A DNA stretch of 64,000 nucleotides from Pedobacter rhizosphaerae (GCF_900111155.1 NZ_FOGG01000017.1:56690-120689), one strand, 5' to 3'. Counted from the stretch's first letter, positions 53,807-63,216 are shown. Program-made: numbers and translations. The notes: generated by a model from the sequence alone, not told the origin.

Positions 53807-56800
53807 CTAGTTGTTCGTTTTGTAAAACAGGTTGATTTTTGCCATGGTAAAAGTATGCTCTCCAAATAGGTTAAACTCCGTATCTATTAAATTAGTTTCT
53901 GCATCATCGCCCCAGTCTTTTTTAGTTTGTTGCGAGCGTTTGGCGCTTAACCTAACTTTTCCTTTTATCCCCGAAAAATAGATTTTGTCTTCGTAATATA
54001 AACCATTGGCTTCATCGGCACCATAGGTTCGGGTATGCACCAAATGACTCGACATCTCTGCGGCAAATTTGGTATCTATCTGGGTATGGGTATTTCTAAA
54101 AAAGGTGGCGGCTACAAATGGTGCTACAGGAACGCAGCCTACTACATGTATTCTGCCTTTAATCATCAGCTGGGCTTCCATCTTAATGGCGCTATCGCCA
54201 ATTACTTTTCCTGCACTGTTGCTTAAGCCCTGTTTCAGGGCATTTTTAATGCTCACCTTTCCTGCAAACTGCTCATGTGGTGCCGGCGCAGCAATCTTGA
54301 TCTTGTATTCCTGGCTAATGCTTCCACTAAACATGATTCTGATTGCAGCATCATGACCCGCGCGATCAAGCAGTTCTTGTACACCCTTTCCTACCTGCTC
54401 TTTTGCTTTACCTCTACCCCAGTTTCTGGCGGTTTTATCAACGTTTCCACTTAAAGGATCGTTGTTGTCAATCTCTTCGTTTTTCAGGTCAGGATTATCC
54501 TTTACCAAAGCTTTGCTGATCAGGCTTTTCAGGCTCATCGACTTATCAAACTTGATCCCAATAACCGGATCAGCCTTTACATTGAATTCGGTGATGTAAT
54601 GCACCAAACCATCTTTATATTTTTCTAAATAGGTGGCATAGGTAAAAGCTACTTTAGGAAAGATAAATTCAAAGCCTAAATCTTCTACTTTAGCCATTTT
54701 ATCCTGGGCCTTTTTCAATAAGCGTACTGCTTTTTTAACTTTCGGAAGTTTTGCTGCGGCAGATTCTCCAAGCGTTAAGATGGCAATAATCAATTCAACA
54801 ATCATCACCAGAATGGTAAGGGTTAAAATTCCCTTTTCAACTAAATCACGGTTGTTGTCGGTATAGTTTTCCAGCTCATTAAATTTACCGCCAACATAAT
54901 TCCATTTTTTAGCATAGCCAATGCCGTACATCTCTGCCTCTGCAACAAAAAAGTCTATGGCCATTTGGGTAATCATCTTATAAGCTTCACCCATAGGGAA
55001 ATAGGTAAGCACTTTTAAATACAGATCGATGTAATACTTAGCACGCTCATGTAAGCCTTTTATACCTTTGATTACAGAAATAGGCTCTGGTTTGCCCCGG
55101 TACACAATAGGATAATCACCGTCAAAATCGTACATGGCCTGTAAAATCCAAAGGGCATCGGTAAAAGCATTAATTACTAAGGTAGGTTTCTTGGTATCCG
55201 GAAAATAGGCACAGGAGTGAATGTCCAGCTCGTAACGATTGGGCTTTAGGCCAAGGGCCGAGGGAAACATATCACCTTCATGTGAAATGATCTGAAGCTT
55301 GGCTTCTTCGCCGTTTAAGGGTATATCTTTGGTGGCTTTACGGTCTGCCGTGATATTCACCAGCTCCGAATATTTAATTTTGGTATGGTCGTGTTGTTTT
55401 TTGCCATCTACAATAAGGAGGCACTTTTCTGTTTTAAAACCCTTTATAAACAGTGATAAATCAACGGGGATTTTATAGTTGGGGGTAATGGTATTGTAGA
55501 AAATCGTTCTTAGGTTATTCACCTTAAAAGTGAGGACTGTTTTCCTGTTGATTTTATGTATAGGTCTATCCTCATTGGTAATGTAATCGAACTGTTTAGC
55601 CCTGCGTTCGCCGTAATATTTAGCGGTGAGCTTATTTTTTACACCATTGGTATAAAAATGACTCAAAATGGCATTGGCCCTTTTTTCTGTTAGTTTATCG
55701 TTGTATTCGTAGCTTTTTCTGATATCGGCATAAGATTCTATGAGTACGCCAATTTGCGGGTTTTGCTTTAAATATTCGATCACATTTTTCAATAGCGGCT
55801 TGCTTTTATCCGGTACTTCATATTGATCGGTATCGTAAAACACACTCAGATTAAAAGAAAATTGTTGCTCTGCAATGCCTTGAGCCGCAGGGTTTTTGTC
55901 CAGAAATACCGTTTTAAGTGCTTCCCTGTCGTGGATGTTAATCTGCGAAAAAGTACATAGGTCATATTTAATAGGTTTTTTCTCTTCTTCGCCAATCGTA
56001 ATAACCTTATTCCCTTTGGGAAGCGGAACCACCTTTGTAATCAGTTTTCCGAAACTATTTTTAATATGTAGATGGGTAGCATGTCGCAAATCGCCTTTTG
56101 GAGTGGTGTCTTTTACGTATCCTGTTGCCCCCTCATAGGTAAGCATGATGTAGAAGCGTTCAATGGGTTTTTCGGCCCCAATTTCTTTTCTCCATTGCAA
56201 TACATCCTGATGAGAGATATGAACATCCAATATGCCATTAACACATTTTTGAGTGTATGTTTTACTTATTTTCTGATCGTCGTTGCCAAAAAAGTTTACC
56301 TCACAATTGTAAATATGAACGGTACAATTGTATCCATTTAATCCCTCTAGTTCCAGGTGCAGGTGAAGCGGTACATTGTACTGTGTAGGGTTTCCAACAT
56401 GAATTTGCTTGTTGTTGTTTTCAATGTCTTCCTTCCAGTAAGAGCTCACTACCCGCGGTGGGCTGTATGCACGAACGTATAAGCCGGTAGTACCCGATAA
56501 ATCTTTAAAACCTGTTAAGCTTGCTTCTACGTAATAAGATACCTTACCTGCCTGTGCCTTCGAAATATTCAGGGTGTAGGCTGAATTGGCTGGCCGTGCG
56601 CTTTTATAATAATCTACCTTTCTATCTGCAGATTGCCTGATCCAGGTAACTTCTTTTTTCTTATCGGCTTCGGTTGTTCCCGGAAACCATTCTCCCACCA
56701 CGAAACCAAGCGTAGAACCGCCCTCCACTACCACAGAATAATTGGGTTGCGATTTCTCTTTATGCACTTTGCCTTGTCCGTTCCAGGCAATTTTTTTTAC

Positions 56801-56815
56801 ACCTTTTTTAGCCAT
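53807..56815 (-). CDS. Large OmpA-like / transmembrane protein, candidate type VI secretion cargo
   Basis: This 1002-residue protein lacks a signal peptide. The N-terminal 250 residues look like beta-rich modules (VEGGSTLGFVVGEWFPGT; KVSYYVEASL). An OmpA C-terminal-like peptidoglycan-binding domain spans about 320-405 (FYDTDQYEVPDKSKPLLKNVIEYL, in parts; ESYADIRKSYEYNDKLTEKRANAIL, in parts). A hydrophobic helix lies at about 662-683 (ILTLTILVMIVELIIAILTL). The C-terminal 300 residues have no family I recognise. The gene follows the DUF4280 PAAR-like gene by 17 bp and precedes a lipoprotein by 2 bp. Position and architecture (no export signal, peptidoglycan-binding plus membrane helix) suggest a toxin carried on the VgrG/PAAR spike, perhaps pore-forming. 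This is inference. Confidence 0.7.
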   Translation of the reverse strand: MAKKGVKKIAWNGQGKVHKEKSQPNYSVVVEGGSTLGFVVGEWFPGTTEADKKKEVTWIRQSADRKVDYYKSARPANSAYTLNISKAQAGKVSYYVEASLTGFKDLSGTTGLYVRAYSPPRVVSSYWKEDIENNNKQIHVGNPTQYNVPLHLHLELEGLNGYNCTVHIYNCEVNFFGNDDQKISKTYTQKCVNGILDVHISHQDVLQWRKEIGAEKPIERFYIMLTYEGATGYVKDTTPKGDLRHATHLHIKNSFGKLITKVVPLPKGNKVITIGEEEKKPIKYDLCTFSQINIHDREALKTVFLDKNPAAQGIAEQQFSFNLSVFYDTDQYEVPDKSKPLLKNVIEYLKQNPQIGVLIESYADIRKSYEYNDKLTEKRANAILSHFYTNGVKNKLTAKYYGERRAKQFDYITNEDRPIHKINRKTVLTFKVNNLRTIFYNTITPNYKIPVDLSLFIKGFKTEKCLLIVDGKKQHDHTKIKYSELVNITADRKATKDIPLNGEEAKLQIISHEGDMFPSALGLKPNRYELDIHSCAYFPDTKKPTLVINAFTDALWILQAMYDFDGDYPIVYRGKPEPISVIKGIKGLHERAKYYIDLYLKVLTYFPMGEAYKMITQMAIDFFVAEAEMYGIGYAKKWNYVGGKFNELENYTDNNRDLVEKGILTLTILVMIVELIIAILTLGESAAAKLPKVKKAVRLLKKAQDKMAKVEDLGFEFIFPKVAFTYATYLEKYKDGLVHYITEFNVKADPVIGIKFDKSMSLKSLISKALVKDNPDLKNEEIDNNDPLSGNVDKTARNWGRGKAKEQVGKGVQELLDRAGHDAAIRIMFSGSISQEYKIKIAAPAPHEQFAGKVSIKNALKQGLSNSAGKVIGDSAIKMEAQLMIKGRIHVVGCVPVAPFVAATFFRNTHTQIDTKFAAEMSSHLVHTRTYGADEANGLYYEDKIYFSGIKGKVRLSAKRSQQTKKDWGDDAETNLIDTEFNLFGEHTFTMAKINLFYKTNN

Positions 56816-56832
56816 TTCTTTCCTCAGTTAAA

Positions 56833-57309
56833 TTATCCGTCAATTACTCCGCTGTCATCAGGTATTGTTTCGGTCATTTCTTTTGGTGTGATCATTGGGT
56901 TAAGGGTTTTTTGAACCTCATCATTGGTGTTGTCGAAATTTTGTGCCGTTGGCTCTGCCATTTGCCCGTGTTTAACAATTTTAATGCAATCAGGTCCACC
57001 TATTGGGCAGGTTGCCTTGGAGGTTTCTAATAATATTTGCCCGCCATTGTCTAAAACAGTGTCTTCATAAAAATCTGCCCATTTGGTTACCGTTATGGTG
57101 CAAGGCAAATTGTTTTTCTTGGAGCAACTGCCAAAGGTATTTTTCTCGAATGTGGTGCCAATATCCTTATGGGTAGCGATAGGTTTTTTGCTACCGTTAT
57201 CATCATTGGCATAATCTTTTTTGTTCGTTAAAACCTTCAGATGATCGGGGCTGGTTCCAAAATTGCATAAGCACATGGCGCCTTGTACTACAATATGTTT
57301 TTCTGCCAT
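56833..57309 (-). CDS. DUF4280 PAAR-like spike-tip protein
   Basis: This 158-residue protein begins with MAEKHIVVQGAMCLCNFG, the hallmark of DUF4280, and includes NTFGSCSKKNNLPCTI, WADFYEDTVLDNGGQILLETSKATCPIGGPDCIKI (in parts). DUF4280 proteins take the place of PAAR proteins in Bacteroidota: a small conical fold that sharpens the VgrG trimer and links cargo to it. Several cysteines and a C-terminal acidic tail (PKEMTETIPDDSGVID) are visible; the tail may connect to cargo. It lies between a 330-residue unknown protein and the 1002-residue OmpA-like protein, with short gaps on both sides (15 and 17 bp), consistent with one operon from hcp or vgrG downward. Confidence 0.88.
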   Translation of the reverse strand: MAEKHIVVQGAMCLCNFGTSPDHLKVLTNKKDYANDDNGSKKPIATHKDIGTTFEKNTFGSCSKKNNLPCTITVTKWADFYEDTVLDNGGQILLETSKATCPIGGPDCIKIVKHGQMAEPTAQNFDNTNDEVQKTLNPMITPKEMTETIPDDSGVIDG

Positions 57310-57324
57310 AGTATTATTTCTTAT

Positions 57325-58317
57325 TTAAAACCATTTATCCCAAAAACTATTGCGTTTCTTTCTTTCATTCCCATCTAACACGATGAGGTTTTCTATCGCC
57401 TCACTGGAGCTTCCTTTAACCAGTTTGCCTTGCTCTTCCTCACCCAGCATAAAGAGCTTCAGGTTAATATCTCTATCCTTCCTTTCCCTCCATTCCCAGC
57501 TGGCAATGATTATTTGTATGGCCTTTGAAACAGGGTTTAAGATATATTTCGCGTTATAGGTTGCTCTATTTTCCTGGCTTTCTGCCTGCTCCAACAGACC
57601 ATGATGTTCAAGCTCAATGGCTCCAAAATGATTGGTTAATTCGTTTACCTGCTCAATGGTATGGTAACCAGATGTCATGGGTTCCAGATTGGGAAAAGTA
57701 AGCTGCGTTTCAATCCTCAGGCTTTCCGTATAACTTTTATAAATGGCCTGAAAATAAACCTGGATAAACCAATCATCACGCAAGCAAATCTGAATTGCAC
57801 CATCATCTGCAAGCTTTTCATCCATAAGTTGAAGGTATCTTGTGGTAAAATCTCCTTCAAAATACGCTGTTACTGCTGCCCGTACAGTTGGCCATCGTTT
57901 TCTAATTTCTCCCAGGTTTTGGATGGATAAGAATTTCCCTTCTTTATTGGCCTCAATGGTTAGGGGATAAAATACTTTTCCCACTTCGTAAGCCAGTTGA
58001 TCGGCAACCAGTTCAGGTGTAAGCTCATTGATATAAACGGGGCTTCTGCGTTCCAGTTTGTAGAGCAAGGTATTTTCAGGGGTTTGCCCCAGATAGGTAA
58101 CCGCCAGTTCATATTTTATTTCATTTGCCGTATCTCCATCTCCAAATAAAATGGTTAGGCCATAGTGTCTTGTTTCGCCATTTTTATTCAGTTTCCTCAA
58201 CAAACTGAAGTTGTGGTCGAGCGGAAAGGGCTGGTTGAATCTTTCATCCCTTAAGTTAACAGGAGCTAAGGCTTCTGGTTGATGGTGTTCATCGGTAAGC
58301 AAACTTCTCTGGTTCAT
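57325..58317 (-). CDS. Hypothetical protein of the type VI secretion cluster
   Basis: This 330-residue protein has no signal peptide or membrane helix and I do not recognise its family. It shows mixed helix and strand segments (HYGLTILFGDGD, IKYELAVTYLGQTPENTLLYKL, in parts; DDWFIQVYFQAIYKSY) and a charged end (GNERKKRNSFWDKWF). It lies between the DUF2235 lipase gene (12-bp gap) and the DUF4280 gene (15-bp gap), so it is co-expressed with the delivery genes. Cytoplasmic location and this position would suit an adaptor or chaperone that loads the lipase or the PAAR-like tip onto VgrG, by analogy with other type VI adaptors. No motif proves that. Confidence 0.75.
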   Translation of the reverse strand: MNQRSLLTDEHHQPEALAPVNLRDERFNQPFPLDHNFSLLRKLNKNGETRHYGLTILFGDGDTANEIKYELAVTYLGQTPENTLLYKLERRSPVYINELTPELVADQLAYEVGKVFYPLTIEANKEGKFLSIQNLGEIRKRWPTVRAAVTAYFEGDFTTRYLQLMDEKLADDGAIQICLRDDWFIQVYFQAIYKSYTESLRIETQLTFPNLEPMTSGYHTIEQVNELTNHFGAIELEHHGLLEQAESQENRATYNAKYILNPVSKAIQIIIASWEWRERKDRDINLKLFMLGEEEQGKLVKGSSSEAIENLIVLDGNERKKRNSFWDKWF

Positions 58318-58329
58318 AACAACTGGAAA

Positions 58330-59745
58330 TTAATAAGTAGCTCTCACTCGGTTTGGGGTTGGATCCATTCCAATCCAATCATAATTGGCCGACCAATGCA
58401 GATATTTATTGCGCAACAATCTCAGGTCTTTCTGCTCTTGTAGCTCCTGCTGATAAGTTGCAAAGCGTGGATCATTGGATTTAATGCCCTTATATCTTTC
58501 ATGGATGTCTTTAAACCACTTAAACGTATAGGTTTTACCGCCTTTAAAAACATAGTTGTTCAATTTGGTATTTACCCTTGCCAGCAGCGGGTCTTTAGAA
58601 AAGTTGTACTTGGCAGATAAGGTACCTTTGTTGATGGGCTTGGGCTGTCCGCTGGGGCCGTTTTTGGCATAGTAAGCCAGGGCGTAATCAACCATCATGT
58701 GTAAGGGAATGTAGCTGTAAATGTGGCTTACTGATTCCCGATCGCCATATAGTTTGTGATTCGGTCCAAAAAAGCCTACGCCTAGCTCTTTTTCGGTGTA
58801 CCAGCCCTGTTGTATTAGTCTTTCTTTTTCTTTGGCTAATTCGGCTTTTGAGCCGTTAATAATTTCATCTACATATTCTCTGCCGGTAGAGTAGCTGCCG
58901 CCAATATCGCAGTGTACGCCGGGCAATGATTTTTCTAATCCGCTATGCACATGTGTTAATGCAAAATTTTCGCGGTGTTCATTTTCGGCAGTTAAGTGCA
59001 AAATGCATTTCGCCTTGGCAATATTGTTTAACTCCAGCTCTGCTACGTCGTTGGTAAAGTCGTGGTTTAATGCCTGTCTGGAATATACCGATGTTGCACG
59101 TGGCTCATAAGAAGAAACAGTATCGTAAACACCCAAAAATCTGATCTCCAATTGCAAAAGTTTAATGCCCCTGTTTTTAAGGAAATTGCCTAAATAACCA
59201 TATGCAGCGGTAGGCTTGGGTTGCTTAATTTCGGGTTTGCTCAGTTGTGCCACAAAATGCCTTGCTGCGGTAGCCCCGCGACTGAAACCAAAAACATCTA
59301 CTGTTAGTTTGGCAATGGTTTTACCCATAGGCAGCTTTTCACTTAGCAGCCTGCATCCTTTTTCCACCAATTTAGCCACACCAGTTTCTCCTGTACCCAG
59401 GGCGTAGCCCAGACTATCATCGCCTTTATTATCGGTGGTCCCAATCCCTTCTATATAAATCCTTTGGCTACTGGCATATCCCTCCCAAATTCGGGCTACA
59501 TTGCTGTATTCATTTTGATAACTACTCTTTTCATCACTCTTGCCGTATTTTTTGTAGGCAGTAGCTTTTTCTTTATTGGCATCGCTTAATACGGCACCAT
59601 TACTTTGTTTGTTATACTGCTGGCGGCCCTCGGTATTGGTTTTATTATTTAGTGTGCCATCGAAAAACATTCCAAAAGAATATTCGGGGGCATTCGTTTT
59701 ACTGGTTTTTGGTGTGTAAGACCCAAACTTAGTGCTCGTTGCCAT
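58330..59745 (-). CDS. DUF2235 (Tle1-type) alpha/beta-hydrolase, candidate phospholipase effector
   Basis: This 471-residue protein has no signal peptide. It shows the DUF2235 motifs: EYSFGMFFDGTLNNK near the start, the nucleophile elbow VFGFSRGATAARHF with Ser155, LGVYDTVSSY with Asp208, and LPGVHCDIGGSY with His278. This is the T6SS lipase family Tle1, whose members cleave membrane phospholipids in the target's periplasm; bond specificity cannot be read. Its start codon lies inside the end of the upstream DUF2931 lipoprotein gene (17-bp overlap), the arrangement expected for a toxin with its protector. A Tle1-like role in delivery is supported by vgrG and hcp on the same strand. Confidence 0.88.
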   Translation of the reverse strand: MATSTKFGSYTPKTSKTNAPEYSFGMFFDGTLNNKTNTEGRQQYNKQSNGAVLSDANKEKATAYKKYGKSDEKSSYQNEYSNVARIWEGYASSQRIYIEGIGTTDNKGDDSLGYALGTGETGVAKLVEKGCRLLSEKLPMGKTIAKLTVDVFGFSRGATAARHFVAQLSKPEIKQPKPTAAYGYLGNFLKNRGIKLLQLEIRFLGVYDTVSSYEPRATSVYSRQALNHDFTNDVAELELNNIAKAKCILHLTAENEHRENFALTHVHSGLEKSLPGVHCDIGGSYSTGREYVDEIINGSKAELAKEKERLIQQGWYTEKELGVGFFGPNHKLYGDRESVSHIYSYIPLHMMVDYALAYYAKNGPSGQPKPINKGTLSAKYNFSKDPLLARVNTKLNNYVFKGGKTYTFKWFKDIHERYKGIKSNDPRFATYQQELQEQKDLRLLRNKYLHWSANYDWIGMDPTPNRVRATY

Positions 59746-60835
59746 AATCTTGCAATTGAAATTGAAACTGTTGAATTGGGAACACTTTTGCCTGTTGTTC
59801 CAAATTCATGCTGATTGTTTTATTCTTTGGATTAATTTGAAGAATAAGGTGGCTGGCCACATTTTTATCTAACTGTTTTTGATAGAGCTGATTAATTTCA
59901 TTGCGATCAAAATCTAAGGGAATGGGCGTTCTGGTGCCATTTTTTTGCATTCGGGATAGATATTCACGATCGTTGGTAATTACCGTATCAAACCAATATT
60001 CATTGGTACCATCCGTAAATTTTCCCGATAACAGGTATGGAATCGCACGGTTGGCCGGGGCCAAAGCATTGTTTTCTGTTGGAGTGTATTCCTTTTCTCC
60101 ATTGCACATCATCAACTGCAAAAATTTTAAGGTATAACCCGCCGGAAGTATCACTTTGGGCTGCCAGTTGTATTTCTGAGGGTAAATGTTCGTGTATAAA
60201 CTGGCTTCAGGGTAGCCTGTCGCTCTGATTTTTTCCTGCGTTTCGGGTGCAATTACATTCGGATTTTGTAAGCTTTCTTCCACATATTTTTTGGTAAACA
60301 TGTACTTATCTTCCTCAGCCACTTTGGCGGTATCTATGTGTGTATCTTTAGCCACGAAATGAGCTACTTCTGCCTGGTTGCCATCTCCTGCAACCCACAG
60401 GCTTACCTGTCCTTTTGGTGCTAAACCAACCACAATGCTTTTGTAGGTGTTTCTTTTTTTCGGATCTACAATATCTGCATATCCCTTTTTAAATAAGGCC
60501 AGCAACTTTTCTTTAGGGAGTTGGAATTGCCCGGAATAGACCTTCTTTTCAACAAAGGAAATCCAGGTTAAGCCCAGAAAATCGGGTAGGTTTTTGGTGT
60601 CTGGTCCTACTGAAACTGTACCACCTTCATTTCCCCAGCCCGGAGCTATAATTCCCCAATGCTCGAAGTTTTGACCAAAACCCTCGCCAGATAATTCTCC
60701 TTCTACTACTTCTATCGGGTATTCTTCGGGAGCAGATAAGGTACCCGTCCAATCAAATTTTTCGTCCATATTTTTTGCCTTGCAACTGATGAGTGTTAAG
60801 GTGATTAAGAAAAGTAACTTGTAATTCAGCTTCAT
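59729..60835 (-). CDS. DUF2931 lipoprotein, candidate immunity protein for the lipase
   Basis: This 368-residue protein has a lipoprotein signal with lipobox LISC (Cys18). Residues about 84-107 (LPDFLGLTWISFVEKKVYSGQFQLP, in parts) match the DUF2931 core, and the family is made of Bacteroidota and proteobacterial lipoproteins often found next to secreted toxins. The mature protein would sit in the periplasm where a phospholipase could act. Its stop codon lies 17 bp inside the lipase gene, and its start overlaps the stop of the 57-residue ORF by four bases (ATGA). These overlaps suggest translational coupling so that protector and toxin are made together. The immunity role is inferred, not shown. 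Confidence 0.8.
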   Translation of the reverse strand: MKLNYKLLFLITLTLISCKAKNMDEKFDWTGTLSAPEEYPIEVVEGELSGEGFGQNFEHWGIIAPGWGNEGGTVSVGPDTKNLPDFLGLTWISFVEKKVYSGQFQLPKEKLLALFKKGYADIVDPKKRNTYKSIVVGLAPKGQVSLWVAGDGNQAEVAHFVAKDTHIDTAKVAEEDKYMFTKKYVEESLQNPNVIAPETQEKIRATGYPEASLYTNIYPQKYNWQPKVILPAGYTLKFLQLMMCNGEKEYTPTENNALAPANRAIPYLLSGKFTDGTNEYWFDTVITNDREYLSRMQKNGTRTPIPLDFDRNEINQLYQKQLDKNVASHLILQINPKNKTISMNLEQQAKVFPIQQFQFQLQDYGNEH

Positions 60836-61005
60836 GATTTGTTCCCTCTGCCAACAATTTTTTTATTGCATGCCAACACGAGGTTGTTCTGAAAAGCTTC
60901 TATATTAACCTGATCGGCAAGTTTTTGCAGCTTTTTATCAACCTGTAGGTGATAGGCGGTATGAACAGTTATGGTCATGTTGTTAGCACGTTTGTTAATG
61001 GCCAT
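60832..61005 (-). CDS. 57-residue ORF between vgrG and the DUF2931 gene
   Basis: On the minus strand an ATG at 61005, 2 bp after the vgrG stop codon, opens a frame of 57 codons. It ends in TGA at 60832-60834, overlapping the next gene's ATG as ATGA. The sequence begins MAINKRANNMTITV and continues VDKKLQKLADQVNIEAF to a basic end. It has no signal peptide or membrane segment and no family I recognise. The tight overlaps on both sides and the full filling of the gap make it likely to be a real gene, perhaps a small adaptor. It is short enough to be missed by common gene-length cut-offs. Confidence 0.6.
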   Translation of the reverse strand: MAINKRANNMTITVHTAYHLQVDKKLQKLADQVNIEAFQNNLVLACNKKIVGRGNKS

Positions 61006-61007
61006 GG

Positions 61008-62870
61008 TTAAAATAATTTAGATTTTTCTGCACTGTTAATCTCTACAATCTTCCCGCTTTGCAGGGTCATGTTTTCTTTCTGACTGAAAACGCTGATCTC
61101 ACTGGCCAGTTCATTAGAGGTTTCCGATTGGCGAAGGAAATCTTTGCTTACAATTTCGGTTCGGTTATCCGAATTTTCCTGAATATCACCTGTTGCTGTT
61201 AAAGAGAAATTATTGCCGGCAGAAGTGGTAATGTCTTTCCCAACCGATACGGTTTGGTTGTCGCCCACATTAACAGATTGTTCTTTTCCTACCTGAACCG
61301 CCATGTTTTCCTGAACGTTTATCTGCATATTCTTGCAGTTTAGCGTCATGTTTTCTAAAGCCGTAATGGTGATGTTGTTGCCTTTGGTATCGATGTGGAT
61401 GATGTTGCTGTTAATGTCGGTGATTTTGATGCCTTGTGTGCCTTCATTGTCATCAAACTCTATTAAATGCCCGCTCCTGGTCGTGATGCTTTTCAGGTGA
61501 TTCTTAATTTGCGGATTACTGTCTACATTGCTGCTGTGGTAAATACTGCCAATAATTACCGGGCGCGCAATATTACCCTCCTCAAAGGCAACCATTACCT
61601 GATCTCCAATTTCGGGAATAGCAAAGAAGCCACGATTCGCACCACGATCTCCAATCCCCGCATTCGGGCTAACTACCCGCAGCCATTCAGTTGTGTCGTT
61701 GGTCAGGCATTCCCATTTTAACTTTACCTTAATGCGTCCTTGTCCGGCAGGGTCGTTGTTGTCTTCAACCTCTGCCAATTGCATATCAGGGGCGGGCTTA
61801 TCAAAGTTTTTAACTAAAATGCGTTCTGTGGTCGATACTAAGCCCTCAAAGGTATTGTGGTATTTGCCGGTGCCATCTACGTGATGGTTGATGTTGGTGA
61901 TGAGGAATTTGCCCAGGCTTTCGGTAACAAAGGCCAGCTCTTTCCTAATACTCATGGTAATTTCTGCAATGCACCCAATAGACAGCTCTGCATTATCACC
62001 ACTGGCATTTACTTTCAAAAGGTCTGAAATTTGTGCTTTCTCCTGGTTTTCTACCAAACTGCTAATGTCTCCGTGGTTATCTACCCGAATGAGTGCCGGC
62101 TGGTTATAGGTTTTGCTATACATGGCATTTGAAGCCTGTACGGCATGAACCAAATCAGGATTTCCGCTGGCTTTACCGGTACTTTCGCTATGCAGCATGG
62201 TATCTTGCTTGGCACTATAGGCAAAACGTTTATATTTTATCGGAGCCACCTCCATGGCGTATTGAAGGTTGTGCACATCGCGCCCGTAAAAAAGGGACAC
62301 TTCCTTTTGGTCATTGGGTTTTCCAAAATGAAGCTGCTTACCGTCATAAAATAACCATTCGTGGTATTCACCCGAAAGGCGGTTTAAGAATTCAAAATCG
62401 CTTTCCTTATATTGGATAATATAGTCGATAGTTGCACTGCGGGCGGCATTGGTTACTACTTTGAGGTCGTTTGCAGGCGTATCGCTGGTAGCAAGTTTCA
62501 CAATTTCGTTTAAATCCTTTTCCAGGTAAGAACCCAGGTCTTCTCCGCGATCAATTAAAATTGTAGGGCTATATCCGCTTACAATCAAAATGCCGTGATA
62601 GCCATGGCTTTGAGCCAATTCTACCTTGGTAACCAGGCCTGCGAAGCTTTGAAGTTTATCCTGTGCATACCCAAAAGATGCAGTAAGGGTTTTACCTACA
62701 AAATCACGACTTTCGTCTAAATTGATCAATCCAGGTGCCCCCATAGGGTCGTGGTTAAAGCGTAATTCAAAGTAGTGATGCGCATTAAACTGCTGTTGCA
62801 GATTAAAGGAAGCAAAATGCCTGATAGCTTTACCTTCTATATTTATTTCTGTAATTAATTTTTTTTCCAT
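61008..62870 (-). CDS. vgrG: Type VI secretion spike protein VgrG (TssI)
   Basis: This 620-residue protein forms the trimeric spike that carries effectors out of the cell. The gp27-like part spans about 1-370 (FNLQQQFNAHHYFELRFNHD, IIQYKESDFEFLNRLSGEYHEW, in parts). The gp5-like OB-fold lies near 375-450 (DNNDPAGQGRIKVKLKW, NAGIGDRGANRGFFAIPEIGDQVMVAFEEGN, in parts). A C-terminal beta-helix follows with short repeats (VGKEQSVNVGDNQTVSVGKD). There is no extra C-terminal toxin domain, so cargo must bind through other proteins. It heads the cargo genes, 346 bp downstream of hcp. The gap between them shows only AT-rich DNA and the hairpin at 63168-63194, so vgrG may have its own promoter. Confidence 0.93.
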   Translation of the reverse strand: MEKKLITEINIEGKAIRHFASFNLQQQFNAHHYFELRFNHDPMGAPGLINLDESRDFVGKTLTASFGYAQDKLQSFAGLVTKVELAQSHGYHGILIVSGYSPTILIDRGEDLGSYLEKDLNEIVKLATSDTPANDLKVVTNAARSATIDYIIQYKESDFEFLNRLSGEYHEWLFYDGKQLHFGKPNDQKEVSLFYGRDVHNLQYAMEVAPIKYKRFAYSAKQDTMLHSESTGKASGNPDLVHAVQASNAMYSKTYNQPALIRVDNHGDISSLVENQEKAQISDLLKVNASGDNAELSIGCIAEITMSIRKELAFVTESLGKFLITNINHHVDGTGKYHNTFEGLVSTTERILVKNFDKPAPDMQLAEVEDNNDPAGQGRIKVKLKWECLTNDTTEWLRVVSPNAGIGDRGANRGFFAIPEIGDQVMVAFEEGNIARPVIIGSIYHSSNVDSNPQIKNHLKSITTRSGHLIEFDDNEGTQGIKITDINSNIIHIDTKGNNITITALENMTLNCKNMQINVQENMAVQVGKEQSVNVGDNQTVSVGKDITTSAGNNFSLTATGDIQENSDNRTEIVSKDFLRQSETSNELASEISVFSQKENMTLQSGKIVEINSAEKSKLF

Positions 62871-63167
62871 GTTGATTTGCAGTCATTAACACTGTAATTA
62901 CTTGAAAATCGGAGGCAGGAAAATACTTGTTCCGCTACCATAAAAATCACTACTACTAAATTCTTTTACGGTAGCCAAAATAAAGGCAAGGGTACTGACT
63001 TACGTGCCTGCTGTTTTTGCAGCGCTATAGGCCTGTACTGGAGTGGTATAAGGGAGATGTTAAGCATAGGTAGAGCTTTAATTTATTCTCTTTTACCAAT
63101 TGATGGTTTATCACCAACCGAGTATGTATGAATTTAGATTGATAGTGTCAAAATCATTAACCAAATG

Positions 63168-63194
63168 AAGCGACCGGCTTAATACCAGCCGCTT
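63168..63194 (-). terminator. Hairpin downstream of hcp
   Basis: On the minus strand AAGCGGCTGG, a 7-base loop and CCGGTCGCTT form a 10-bp stem with two G-T pairs, 23 bp after the hcp stop codon. It lacks a T-tract, so it may attenuate hcp read-through into vgrG or stabilise the abundant hcp message. Confidence 0.5.
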
Positions 63195-63216
63195 GCAAAG
63201 GGTTTAATTTTTTCGA

